Shown: positions 23,102 to 33,538 of the stretch, one piece after another
How positions within the stretch are numbered: position 1 is the first letter of the stretch
Layout of the letters: each line of letters starts with the position of its first letter
Assembly: GCA_009869945.1 (NCBI GenBank)
Contig: WIXG01000267.1
Coordinates: 1 to 64,000, forward strand
Reading direction: 5' to 3'
From: Mesaphorura yosii
Taxonomy: Eukaryota > Arthropoda > Collembola > Poduromorpha > Tullbergiidae
Length of the DNA: 64,000 nt
Made by a program: the position numbers and the translations under genes
Notes under the pieces: model-generated
What the model was told of the DNA's origin: nothing
Database searches by the model: none
What the model saw: only the letters and a program-made list of their open reading frames with translations

Positions 23102-25488
23102 ATGGACAGGCCTTCTACCTCGTCCCGCTGGTCCTGCACAGCGAAAGACCACCTGAGTGACGAAGAAGGCGAATCTTCACCAAAGAACTTGAATTTTTAT
23201 CATAGGGCTGGGCTGGGAAACTTCGATACGGACCCCGGCCGTGACCGTGACAGAAGAAAATCTGAGACCATTCTTTTGAAGAAATCGTGTTCCTCGACAC
23301 AGTGCGAAGGCGGAAGCTAATATTAAGTATTGACAAGGACAAACTCAAACTCATCAAACTCCATCGAAGGCCTCTCGTTTCATTCTTGCGTCGAGTGGTG
23401 AAATCGTACCTGCAAAAGGAGTAGAGGCGGATGGGAAGTATAAGCATGCCGAGCCGAGCGTGCCGGTGCCGCCCGACGAGGGAAAGGAAAAGACGCTGTC
23501 GCCGTTTGGCGAAAAGGCTCACAAGGTGCATTCCGTATTCATACCACGGAAAGTGCGACACGAGTCATGGTATCACATTCACATGGAGGTTGCCATCCCT
23601 TTCCTTATCGCTGGAGTGGGCATGGTGGTTGCAGGCTATCTGCTGGACGTATTTTCAATGTGTTTACAAAATGGCGTGAACCTGAGCATTAGTACAGTAA
23701 CAATTGTGATTTATTTCTTGAATTCTTTCAGTGTTACCCAGCATTTCTTCATATCCGGGAGCTGATCGTGTTAACCACGCCATTATTAGGGTAGTAAATT
23801 GCAAACTCCTTCCACTCTTCGATAATCTTGAATCTATCTACAATATTCGCTTGGATCATTATTCAAGAACAGGTTTAGGGGCACGATGGAGATGATGTTC
23901 GCTGCCAGACTTTGCACTCACATCAATCTTGGGCACATGGACTTCTGTCACAATAGGGTAAAGCTACGATGGAGGACATGCTATTATCTCACGTAAAACT
24001 GCGAATTCCGATTGCACTATACTTAGAATTTAATTAAATATTTTCTTCTTCTTCACTGTCCCTCCTTACGGATAGACTCAAACAATACTTTGTGGTCTCA
24101 CTACTGCCATCCTGGAGATGGTGATAGTGCAACTTGAGCCAACTGAAGAATTGAAGGCTCCTCTTCTGAACCTACTGTTAGCAGTCTGGGCCATCAGTAC
24201 TTTAACTGCAATAACGGCTTCTTTAATTATTGGTGGAGTGAAAATTACAAATGGCATTGTGCCCGCACACATTTTCGTGCATTAACGTTGGGTAACACAG
24301 GCTCAACGGTGACCTTAATTGTTTTCTCAAGTGATAAATGCAATGTGAAACCGGATAACATCACTACTCCGATCATCGCAGGCCTCGGAGATGTCGTAAC
24401 ACTGATGCTGTTGAGCTTCTGGGGAGACAAATTCTACGTGTATCTCGAACGTAAAGCATTCATGCATAAATCAATGCTGATTTGCTGATTGATATGGGCT
24501 GTTTTGTGGTGTAGACTCGAAACCAAAGGACACACTCGCGCCGGTGACGACACCATTCATGATTGTTGCGGTGATTCTCTTTGTGGTCCTACCCATCATG
24601 CTGTTTATAGCCTGTAAAGATGAAAGTTCCAAGACAATGCTCAAAAGCTCATGGTTTCCCGTCCCTGTCGAGATCGTAATTGCACGTGAGCACTTTTGCT
24701 TTTTGCAAGCTACGTGCTCAATCAATTCAAGAAGTCAAAGTTCGTGACTCAGTCTCACATTTCTGCATTGCAGCCGGAAGTATTCTGGAAAACGAAGCCA
24801 TGCGCTACACAAACATGAATTTCTACCAGCCAGTGATTAACTTCATTGGCGGTAACTTGACGTCGATTCAGTATAACTCCACTGCGTATTGTTGGGATAC
24901 CGAATTCGGGACGCTGCCAAAGCTGTCACAACCCGTACGCGGCACCCTGCTCGCAAGGTAAGCGTGGGCATGAATTGCCAGTAAGCCAGCATGTAACTAG
25001 GAAGTTAAATCAGTTATGAATACAAAATGTCATAGACGAACATTCAACCTCATGCTGGGTCCTGATGGCCTGGTAATCCCGAGCTAAGTTAATTTCGCCA
25101 TGCTGTCGTATTTTCTAATTCCTGCACACGTTTCGGATTGCTTTGCGTCGTTTCTGAGCATGTATTTGCTAGCGGGTGAGTTAAATGCATTCCAATTTCA
25201 ATAATTGCCAATTGCACTGCATTCCTTTCGTGAGTTCGGATCGGATCTCTGGTTTCGTTATCTCGTTCTCTTTTGCATACTGCGCTCCTGATGTACATAA
25301 CACTCATATTAACGAATTTTCTTTGGTCGCGCAAGCACGACCCAGATTCGTACGTCATCCTGTTCGTGACGGCAATGTCTGATCTGATTGGAACTTCGTT
25401 CCTGTTCTTCATTTGTTATCTGGTGTATAGCACAATTGAGGACTGCAAGGCCGGCCACGACCCGAGTCCACAAGAGCACCTGTGTTGA
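23102..25488 (+). CDS. SLC41-type Mg2+ transporter (MgtE-like), reading frame interrupted
   Basis: Well-supported exons: (about 23330)–23648, 23732–23790, 23873–23957, 24076–24232, 24301–24450, 24515–24685, 24774–24957, 25036–about 25148 and 25235–25488. Diagnostic blocks: VAIPFLIAGVGMVVAGYLLD, PLLGFRGTMEMMFAARL, INLGHMD, KPDNITTPIIAGLGDVVTL, PVINFIGGNLTSIQ, HDPDSYVILFVTAMSDLIG. These correspond to the two MgtE-type repeats of SLC41A1–3, which move Mg2+ across the plasma membrane. Every junction keeps phase. The exon starting 25036 has an in-frame TAA at 25085–25087, before a region (MLSYFLIPAH…) that still aligns with the family, and no splice option avoids it. The first exon is uncertain: an ORF from ATG 23102 is a candidate, but I could not find a splice joining it in frame. 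Confidence 0.85.
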
Positions 25489-25754
25489 TTTGAAATCGGA
25501 CCTGGCCAGTGCAATGGCAAATTTTGCAATAAAATTCGGCAATAAAATTCGAATCAATAGCAGCAGAAATTGAATCATGTAGAGAGTCTGAATCATAAAG
25601 CTATATGCCACAAGGACTTGCTAAGACGCAGCTTACAAATAGTTTAGCGATGACAAAAGTGAGGCGGAATCAGCGAACACAGACTCAATGTTTCGTCAAT
25701 CTCCTACGTGAACACTGATAAGATAAGCAATGATGATTTTATTGCGTATTGCAA

Positions 25755-26048
25755 ATGGCAAATGAGGCTTTTTGCCCTTTTGCAATTATTGCAGCAATTC
25801 CATCTGCATTGTGCTCAAGCTCAAATGTTGAAACCCCGCAAGTCAACCTCACGGCTTGCGATACCATTTACAACTTTTCATGGCTACGAGCTAGCATTAA
25901 CCCAATTGTAGATTATCTCCGTCACTTCCACGCTCGCTCGAAATTATCACACCAGGTCAGAATACGAGCGTATTTTTTGCATTTGGGCGTAGGCATACTT
26001 GCACTAAATTGGGCTGGAAACTGGGAATATTTCGAAGTTGGCTTTTGA
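25755..26048 (+). CDS. Possible small secreted protein (low confidence)
   Basis: A 98-aa ORF starting MANEAFCPFAIIAAIPSALC, with an N-terminal hydrophobic stretch that could be a signal peptide, then ETPQVNLTACDTIYNFSW. A CAG|GTCAGA string after residue 67 could be a splice donor. An overlapping frame (MRLFALLQLLQQFHLHCAQA) also looks like a signal peptide, so the coding frame is ambiguous. No family is recognised. It may be an exon of a gene continuing downstream or a chance ORF. Confidence 0.25.
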   Translation: MANEAFCPFAIIAAIPSALCSSSNVETPQVNLTACDTIYNFSWLRASINPIVDYLRHFHARSKLSHQVRIRAYFLHLGVGILALNWAGNWEYFEVGF

Positions 26049-26172
26049 GTCGGAATTCGCACGGTCTTTTCATACTTGAAAAAGGTTAAAGCAGGTAATT
26101 AACAAGTGGTTGGATTGTAAACCTGCTTCGTGCAAAGATCTCAAGTATAAAATTCTCTAGGAGCTTCAAGAA

Positions 26173-26358
26173 ATGGGCCTTTCTTCAATATGTCCATGTT
26201 TTGGAAAGTCAAAATGGCAGTCGTACGACATCCGCCACGACCAGTACACCAGAAACATTCCAGACAAGCAGAGGCGGACGAAAGAAGACGATGATCGGGA
26301 AAGGCAGCAGCAAGGGCAGATGGAGAGACAAACACAGCAGACGCGTCAGGACTCCTAG
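26173..26358 (+). CDS. Small hydrophilic protein with possible lipidated N-terminus (low confidence)
   Basis: A 61-aa ORF starting MGLSSICPCFGKSK. Gly2, Cys7 and Cys9 followed by basic residues look like a myristoylation/palmitoylation head, although the preferred Ser/Thr at position 6 is Ile. The rest is highly charged and Gln/Arg-rich (DDDRERQQQGQMERQTQQTR). The sequence before the ATG is GAAGAA-poor and there is no clear splice structure. It could be a single-exon gene or the first exon of a longer one. The function is unknown. Confidence 0.35.
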   Translation: MGLSSICPCFGKSKWQSYDIRHDQYTRNIPDKQRRTKEDDDRERQQQGQMERQTQQTRQDS

Positions 26359-26825
26359 GAGTACGAATCAGCGGTCCACACTGGCGCGCAACAAAACATT
26401 GGATTCATTTCATTAAGATAAGACTAATTTTTACATTGTTCTTTAATTGCTTGTATCAATAGTGTCTTTGTATCACGAAGAGCTAGATTAAAAAATGCGA
26501 ATCATCGAATATCCATTGTCCGGTTTTCAAAGCGTCAAATACTATTCCCTATCGGAATAGCCCTTGGTCCAATTGTCTTTTATCGCCGACAAATCGCGAA
26601 TCCAGAATAAATTGGGACTCGGTTGTGGACGATTTATTTTGTGCCGGTTGAAATTCGATTTGATTCAGGTTGAATCAATAAATGCGACCTGGTTTAAAAA
26701 GATTAGCTATTAGCGTAATAGCCAATTTGTTCAATTTAAAGGCAATTAATTTGTTAGCCAGAACCGAAACAAAATCAGTTTGCTTGTTGAATTCAAAGTA
26801 ATTACATTCACAGCAATCGGCCATC

Positions 26826-27418
26826 ATGATTCAGACTCGCGTCCACGTCCTCTCTTTGTTTCTGGACGCGTTTCCAGTCGGACTTGCAATCGCCACGATT
26901 TTCTGGTCGGCCTCCATCCTGTGGAATTTCACACTAACGCCCTTCTACGGCAAAACGGAGAATGCTACCTGCCGGCTCCTCCCAATGACTGCGATAGTTG
27001 TAAGGCCAAGAACTTGACCGGCTTTTATCGAAGTAATGTGAGATGCTTCCAGTATTTCTGCCAATGGAGTCCAAGTCATGGCATCTGGCTGATACACATG
27101 TACGAAAGGACCAAACGGAGAAAATTAGGAATTCGATGAAGGGAGGCAAGCGTGTAAGTTGATACTGTACAGTGAATTCGTATTGTTGCGATATCTCATA
27201 AGTAGATAACAAGGCTGAACATTCAATCAACATTTTCAGGCATTGCAAATTCATCGTCTACTCCTAACCCTGAACCGGGCACCAGCACGACAACCATGCC
27301 AGAGTCATCGACAGGATATTCGTCTACTCCTGACCTTGGACGGCCGTCGGCAGATCCGGGGTGCAAAAATAATCCAAATCCAGCATGTGATCAGCCATGT
27401 CCTGACCCAACAGATTAA
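26826..27418 (+). pseudogene. Broken peritrophin-like (CBM14) gene with Ser/Thr/Pro-rich tail
   Basis: Three reading-frame pieces lie in the order of one gene. First, 26826 onward starts MIQTRVHVLSLFLDAFPVGL, a signal-like hydrophobic start (frame A). Next, about 26960–27095 in another frame encodes GECYLPAPPNDCDSCKAK…VRCFQYFCQW. Then 27099–27153, back in frame A, encodes CTKGPNGEN, a TAG at 27126–27128, and EFDEGRQA. A GT donor at 27154 and a CAG acceptor at 27239 join this in phase (T|GC, restoring the last Cys) to 27240–27418. That exon encodes a mucin-like tail (NSSSTPNPEPGTSTTTMP… DPTD, stop TAA). Together the pieces make a recognisable chitin-binding domain like that at 22.3 kb, but two frame changes and a stop break it. 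Decay or sequence error are both possible. Confidence 0.6.
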
Positions 27419-28046
27419 GAGTGTATGAAGAATCCACGGTGACTAGTGGATGTGATGTTGTGAAGGGCTTGCAACCCGTCAGGAGAGTCGACTTACATCT
27501 AGAAGAAGAAGAAAACTCACCGTTCGCTCTAGAGCAGACCATAATACGAAATTCTAGAAATGGCTCCAATGTCGAATAAATTCACATTCGTGAATGAAAC
27601 TCGTGTAATTGATTCTTGATTGTGTGGCATGTCCTTGTCCTATTTATTTCACTACTGACGCCTGCATCGCCTCCGCGCGCGCATGGGATTTAGGCAATCG
27701 GGTCCTTAGAGGCGTTCACGCGTCTCGTCTCCACTGTCTCACTGCTCTTGCTCTTATTTCAGTTGCCAGAGCACGTATTTCAGTTCCCCATATTAGCACG
27801 ATTATCAACGGAAGTGTTTGACTCCAGGCCAAGCCAAAGAGGTACGCAGATCACCACGTGACAAAATAGTGAAAAGTGTGTAAGAGATTACGTGATTGAA
27901 AGTAGAGAGCAACGAATTCGAGAGTCGATGATAATGAAGGACCGAAATCTTTTACCATTCGCATTCTTAGCTTTAAATTGTGCGAGGCATTATGACAAAT
28001 CAAGTGACGAGTTCTACCGACTGATTGGACAGAAAAGTGGCCAAAT
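27419..28046. other. intergenic region
   Basis: About 630 bp. Short ORFs only; none has a signal peptide, motif or splice context. It likely holds the 5' UTR of the next gene. Confidence 0.4.
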
Positions 28047-29457
28047 ATGGAAGGAGATAGAGATAACCCATCAAGAGTTCTGAAACCAAGAATTAGTTTA
28101 ATTGACGGTGGTGCTTTATGGAGTGTTATGAACACGCTTAGCTTTACACCATCGATTCGATGTCCAAATCAAGCTCATCCGGACAGCGAAGGACAGTCAA
28201 CTCAGCAGGAGGAAGCAGTTCGTTCGATGAATAATCAAATTATGGCATATGGCAGCGTTTATCAGCAACGAGAAACTGAAGGCAAAGACCGACATAGTGA
28301 TCTCCAAGCGCTTCGTAACCACTCAAGATCACCTGAACTGTTTGAAGAGTTTTTGCTCGGAAAAAACTCCAGAAAGAAGTCAAAGAAGCTAAATACAGAA
28401 GAATTTGAACTTGGAAGGATGGAAGAGTCAACAACGAATACTGGCACGGACGAGGATCAAGTGACAATGGAATCTGGTGGAAGTCAGGATTCAAGCGATG
28501 ACGGCGAGGGCGACCTATCATCGGCAACCACCAATTGTGCGGATGCGGACTCGGAAACTACAACTGCGAATTCTGATCTTCTTGAAGGTGGAACGAAAAA
28601 GAAGCTGACCAAGGCCAAAAAAAGAACCACCGTCTCTGATGGTAACAAGCATATAACTAATATAACAGGATGAACAGGGATTTTTAACAAGAATTTGTGT
28701 ATCACTTTTAGATCTCGACTACACTGTAGAGTCCGCTGATTTGTCTGATACTGAAACTGACAACACCAATGTTACTGATTACGTTACTGCTGGGCTTCTA
28801 CCATTCGGATATGATACCAGGAAGCGAAGAAGTGAGCGCTTGGAAGCTCGATCATTGGGTGGAGTTGAACAGCAAACTACTCGTCGTCGTGTGAATCCTG
28901 AAGAACCTGCGCCGAGGAGAAGACGTTCTTCCGAATCAACCCCTGCAGCAAACAAGAGGCCTCGTGCCGCTTCTATATTTGCTGATGCGCTGTCAAATGT
29001 GAGCAAAAAATCTGCTTCGAAATTAGGTAGCTAGTACAAATTCTGCTTCTGCTGGAGAAGGAATGTCCATGTACTGTTATTTTACTGAATTGCTTTGTTC
29101 GTAGGTACCGGAGCGAAGAAAACGCAAAACAACATAGGCAGATATTCGAAGAACGTGGTAGAAAGGGAGAAAGACGAGATCAAGACCATTGACGCTGATT
29201 CCACCCCCATTGCTATTGCTAGTCCATCACCGGGGTCAATATTCGATTTGAACGACCTGGATCTCCGAGATATTTCGAAGATGCCCATCGAGCAGTCAAT
29301 GGTGATCCTTGGATTGTTCAAAAATGCAAATAAAAAATTAGAAAAAGAAGTCGAGGAAAAAGAATGTAGGCGTGACCAGTTGGTGGAATCAAATCGCATA
29401 CTGGCCAAGGGCTTGAAAAAGAAAAACGGCTGGTATACTCGCTCCTATAATACTTAA
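28047..29457 (+). CDS. Charged, NLS-rich coiled-coil protein, unrecognised
   Basis: Exons 28047–28641, 28712–29026 and 29105–29457 join in phase 1 each time to give 420 aa. The N-terminal half is polar, with Lys clusters (KNSRKKSKK) and an acidic Ser/Thr/Asp-rich stretch ending in KKKLTKAKKR. The middle has ESADLSDTETDN, GLLPFGYDTRKRRSER, PRRRRSSES and KRPRAAS, with several nuclear-localisation-like patches. The C-terminus (LNDLDLRDISKMPIEQSMVI…LFKNANKKLEKEVEEKECRR) is a predicted coiled coil. It looks like a nuclear, chromatin- or RNA-associated protein with disordered regions, inferred from composition only. The start could instead be a Met at 28128. AATAAA at 29586–29591 marks the 3' end. 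Confidence 0.7.
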
Positions 29458-29585
29458 TTGATTATTACGCTCTCTGTATTTTGTTATTAGGTTAACTTCC
29501 ATGTTATATAATAAGTTTATATATATTGATAATTTACGTATTTATGCATTGAAATTATTGTTTATGTTCATAAATGCGTTTGTTC

Positions 29586-29591
29586 AATAAA
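29586..29591 (+). promoter_or_regulatory. polyadenylation signal AATAAA
   Basis: AATAAA about 130 bp after the stop of the coiled-coil gene, in an AT-rich 3' flank. Confidence 0.5.
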
Positions 29592-32071
29592 TCAAACAAA
29601 ACACTACATTACTTTACGCTCATTCCAATGAAAATGAAATTAAAAAGACGAAGACCACATACAGAAGGCTAAAGACGGAATTCCACAGAATTGCCCTTTG
29701 GTATTTAGCCACGCTTGGCCCAATTTAATTTCATGGCTGGTTCTCTTCTCACAGTTCAATCCAAACAGAGAGGCAGCGGGGCGGATGATCTCGAAGGTTA
29801 ACCACACTAGCATGAAGTAGAAACAAAATCCGTTCCATCGTGTGCTGGCAATTCACTTGGCACCTTTGCGTAAAAAACTATCCAGCTGAAACTGAACCGC
29901 TGGGCCTACGCGAAAATGAGACTCCTAGAAATAACATAATGTTTCTCCTTTTTCCAATCGGGTCTTGAAGTCTTTCCCTTCAGATTTCACTACTATTGTT
30001 TTTCTATGTTCTGACTCATCCTTCTTAAAGGAGAAATTGTCTCCCTCGTTGTGCTTTCCGCGAAAGGTGACAATTAATGGAGATTTCAAGGCAGTTGGCA
30101 GGAGCAGGAGCCGGTTTTTGTCTATCATGCTTTGATACTGTACTTTATTATCCACCTTGCACTGGTAAGACAGGAATATTGGACGTACTTGAGAAAGGAG
30201 GCTTTTACAGTTCATGGCCAAACAAGTCATAAACTCATTACCAGCATTTAAATTGTCTTTGTACGCTACGGCTTATGACTGAGCTTGAAGCTCCAGTAGA
30301 CGCTCGGCTTGTGTGCTTTTCATGCGTGCGTATTTAAATTCATGTGGGCTTGTGCGTTGTGAGAGCTTAGATTGGACAGATTCAATGTTGCGAGTTGTCG
30401 GAGCAGGCAATTAAGGCAATATGGCCATGGATGCGAATCCGCTCTTTTGCAACCAGATTCTGAGTCGGCAGCCGACTTCGACTACGGCAATGTGCAAAAT
30501 GTGCAAAAAATGATTTTTCGCCAGACAGATGATATAAATTCTATTTTGACATTTTTATGTGTGTAAATCGGGAAAACAGGTTCACATCACAGTTCTGTAA
30601 TCCATCCGATTGCGAACAGTCCAGTAAACCAAGTGTTATAGTGCTCTCAGACTCGCAGTGCAGCTCTTGCGCGTTTTGCGATTAATCGAAAGTGGCCATG
30701 CTTTTTCCAGTTTGGCAATCTTGTGTTAAATACGAATGGCCAATGTGCTATGCGTACATAACTTCGTCTTTAATTCAATAGCACATTTTGCAAAATAAGG
30801 CAAACAAGAGTCGTTTGAACACGTTAAGATCACGCACGGCCCGGCAGTCTCAGCGTCGTGGCCAGGTTTTGTGTGTTCATTTTACGCAACTGCGTTCCAA
30901 CCTGAGTGATCTGCGAGTTTAGACTCTCAAAAATGTGACTGTGACTGGCTCAGTAGAACAGCGACAGTAAACAGCATTGACCATTTAAGTAAGTTTTTGC
31001 AGTGTTTACTTCTGTTTGTTACCTGCCGATTCATTTTTTATTCATTTTTTGTTGATTTGTTTACGTTCATCTGAAACTATGCAAAGTGTAAACATTTTGC
31101 ATGCACTCTAAAACCAAGCCGTGGGCATTGAGCTGCTAGTACTGCTAACTAGCCATTTAGCGACTACGGCTGGAATCTGGAACTTCTCTTGTATGTGATA
31201 GTGATAATGTGAATGACTGCAGTGCAGCATTGTCCAGGTCAAGTGTACGTATGTCAATGTGGATGCAAGTTTGTAGTTTCGTATTTCTTACGACGCAATT
31301 GACGATAGTTACGTTACTTTCCGTCCAGCAGAGCAGTGAGTAATGAGCACGCCTTCGTGCCTCTTACGAAAAGTCAAGGCACTTTAAAGCTTGAAACTGG
31401 ATACGTCTTCACAATCACACTGCTTGACAATGATAAGGAGAAGAAATATTGATTACAGGCATGCAGTAAGGATTTAAATTAAAGCAAGGAGCAAGTTTTC
31501 GTGAGATAGAGCGAAGAGACTGTGAGTCGAGTTCATGTTGTTAAAATCTCTCGTCAGTCAGTCTCTGTCCCAGTCAGCCCCAGTCTTCTTCATCTTGTCC
31601 TGGACTTTGCGTCGCCTGTGACTTGCGACTACGGTAGCAGCCGTGTAATTGTCGAGATTTAGTCGTTAAATTCGTCTTAATCCGTACAAACGTCTGCTGC
31701 TGCACTAAGTAGGCCTTAATCCACAAAATTATCGTCAGCAAACACCAGATGCCAGTTCTCGTGGAAGATTTAGGTTCGGGTGAACCGTATTTAGTTGTTG
31801 ATAGCAAAGTTTAAAGTGTCTTCATGCACTATTACAAAGGCTGGGCGGAGACAAGAAATAAGTGGCACATATCTGCACTCTCGACAAGGTGAAGAGACAA
31901 GAAGCGTTGACGCAATCATAGAATAGAACCATTTGGTGTCAATTCTGATTAATAAACTTTGTGCTTTTGTCTTTGTCCAGTCTCTGAGCAGTGCAGTAAC
32001 AATTAATTGAAACCATAATCAGAATAATCGTGGCAAGTCGCACAACGCGGAAGCAGCAGCAGCTGGGCAGG
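29592..32071. other. 2.5-kb gene-poor interval; one minus ORF of uncertain status
   Basis: The interval contains a minus ORF at 30230–29925 (101 codons, MTCLAMNCKSLLSQVRPIFL…, later KSPLIVTFRGKH, charged C-terminus). It reads like protein but has no known family and no clear splice partners. The rest shows no coding signal. The final few hundred bases before 32072 are probably the 5' UTR and promoter of the LC3-like gene. Confidence 0.35.
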
Positions 32072-33414
32072 ATGCCTCACTACAATACAGACACAAATGA
32101 CAACTCCAAAAACAAATACGTCTCATTTAAGCAGAAAAAACCGCTTGGTAAGTAGTTATTCAATTTATTAGATCGTTCAAATCTTGCTGAAGACTTCAGC
32201 ATTTGTTGGTCAAGGTACAAAAATTAATGCCCACGTTGCAGGTTGTACGAGTTGAAAAAAGAGTTTATAGCTTAACGATACAATTTGAATAGGCGATTTG
32301 AAGCAGAATATAATGGAAACAACATTTATTGTCTTCAAACAATTGTCGTGAAACAATTTCTCTGGAAACAATTTACAAGAAACAATTTATTCTCTTTGAA
32401 AGGGCACGCCGGCATGTGTTTGCTCCAGGATAATTTAGACTAAAGCGGTGATTATACTACAAAAATTGACGCATCTATGTTCGACAAGTTGGAGGTTCCA
32501 AAAGAGAAATAGTTCGTCTAACTGGGATTTGTGCAGGAAGTACTGAAGTGAGAAATGAGCCGTGCATGACAATCGCGTTTCAGACTTTGTTCTTGTGTCT
32601 GATGTGGGAGACACACGCCCTAAAATGCTATCAATTCCTGTTATTTAACAACGATAGCACGATTTTGACGAAACAGAAGAAGAATCATCTTGTATACGGT
32701 AGCAAGACAACATTTTTGTCAATAGTTTAGTTTTATCTTGTTATTGTCAGTCAAGAGCAGTGCAGAATGCGGTGGGCGTAATTTGAAGTACAACGAAAAA
32801 GTCCTCAAACTGCAGCTGCGTAACTTAATTTTAAGAAAACAATCGAAACTCTACTTCGTCCCCCTATCACAACTGGCACTCGTGGGGGACGATCGATTAA
32901 AACGCTTGCTTTACTTTGCAGCTATGAGGAAAGATGAAGTGGCGGCGATTCGCTTGAAATTCCCATCAAAAGTGCCTGTAAGTTTTGTCAAACGTTTTAA
33001 CCTGAATTTACACCTTTTATTTAATTAAACATGCTTGTTCCAGGTCATTGTAGAAAAATACCACAAAGAAGTTGCGCTTCCTTCGTTGGACAAGACTAAA
33101 TACCTCGTACCGCAAGAGATTACTATGTCACAATTTATTACAATAATTCGGTAAGTTTGAAGTTAAGTTGGGCAAGTGCTTTGTGCATCGCTGCTGCTAC
33201 AGCTCCTCTGTTGTGTTGGCCAAAATTGCTCATTTTGTCCTTTACAATCCACAGAAACCGTCTCCAGCTCAATTCGCAGCAAGCACTCTATTTGTTGGTC
33301 AGCAACCGCAATCTAGCATCGCTCTCCAGACCGCTAGCACAAATCTACCGTGACTACCATGATGAAGATGGATTCCTGTACGTGACCTACGCTTCTCAGG
33401 AAGTATTCGGATGA
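32072..33414 (+). CDS. LC3-family autophagy protein, LC3C-like (Atg8)
   Basis: Four exons, 32072–32147, 32922–32977, 33044–33150 and 33255–33414, join in phase to 132 aa. After a 17-aa variable head the protein runs VSFKQKKPLAMRKDEV, KFPSKVPVIVEKY, LPSLDKTKYLVPQEITMSQF, IIRNRLQL and YHDEDGFLYVTYASQEVFG. The FKQ-K-L-A start, QEITMSQF and DEDGF are those of the LC3 branch, closest in memory to LC3C, not GABARAP. Family knowledge: LC3 proteins are conjugated to phosphatidylethanolamine by ATG7/ATG3 and recruit cargo receptors to autophagosomes. The stop codon follows immediately after the conjugation Gly (GGA TGA, 33409–33414), so there is no tail for ATG4 to remove. Intron 1 is long for this region (774 nt). 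AATAAA lies at 33533. Confidence 0.93.
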
Positions 33415-33532
33415 AACTTTTGTAGAAGTTCGTTTTTTGTGTCTACTTACTACGTCAATATTTGTACGAAGCTCTCTCAGGAGCAACGATAAGGCTTCTG
33501 TGTTCAAGTGATTGAAAACTCGAGTTACGCTC

Positions 33533-33538
33533 AATAAA
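33533..33538 (+). promoter_or_regulatory. polyadenylation signal AATAAA
   Basis: AATAAA about 120 bp after the LC3-like stop codon. Confidence 0.5.

Noticed and set aside
23431-23679. Plus ORF starting MGSISMPSRAC overlapping the SLC41 exon
   Set aside because: It is an out-of-frame shadow of the SLC41 exon, whose own frame carries the conserved VAIPFLIAG segment.
24233-24300. Apparent frameshift in SLC41 between ASLIIG and STVTLIVFSS
   Set aside because: A 68-nt GT–AG intron in phase 1 joins the two halves exactly, matching the family spacing up to KPDN; no frameshift is needed.
32738-32921. Open frame directly upstream of the LC3 second exon (MLLSVKSSAECGG…)
   Set aside because: It is intron sequence; the canonical LC3 head is on the exon at 32072–32147, which joins in phase at 32922.
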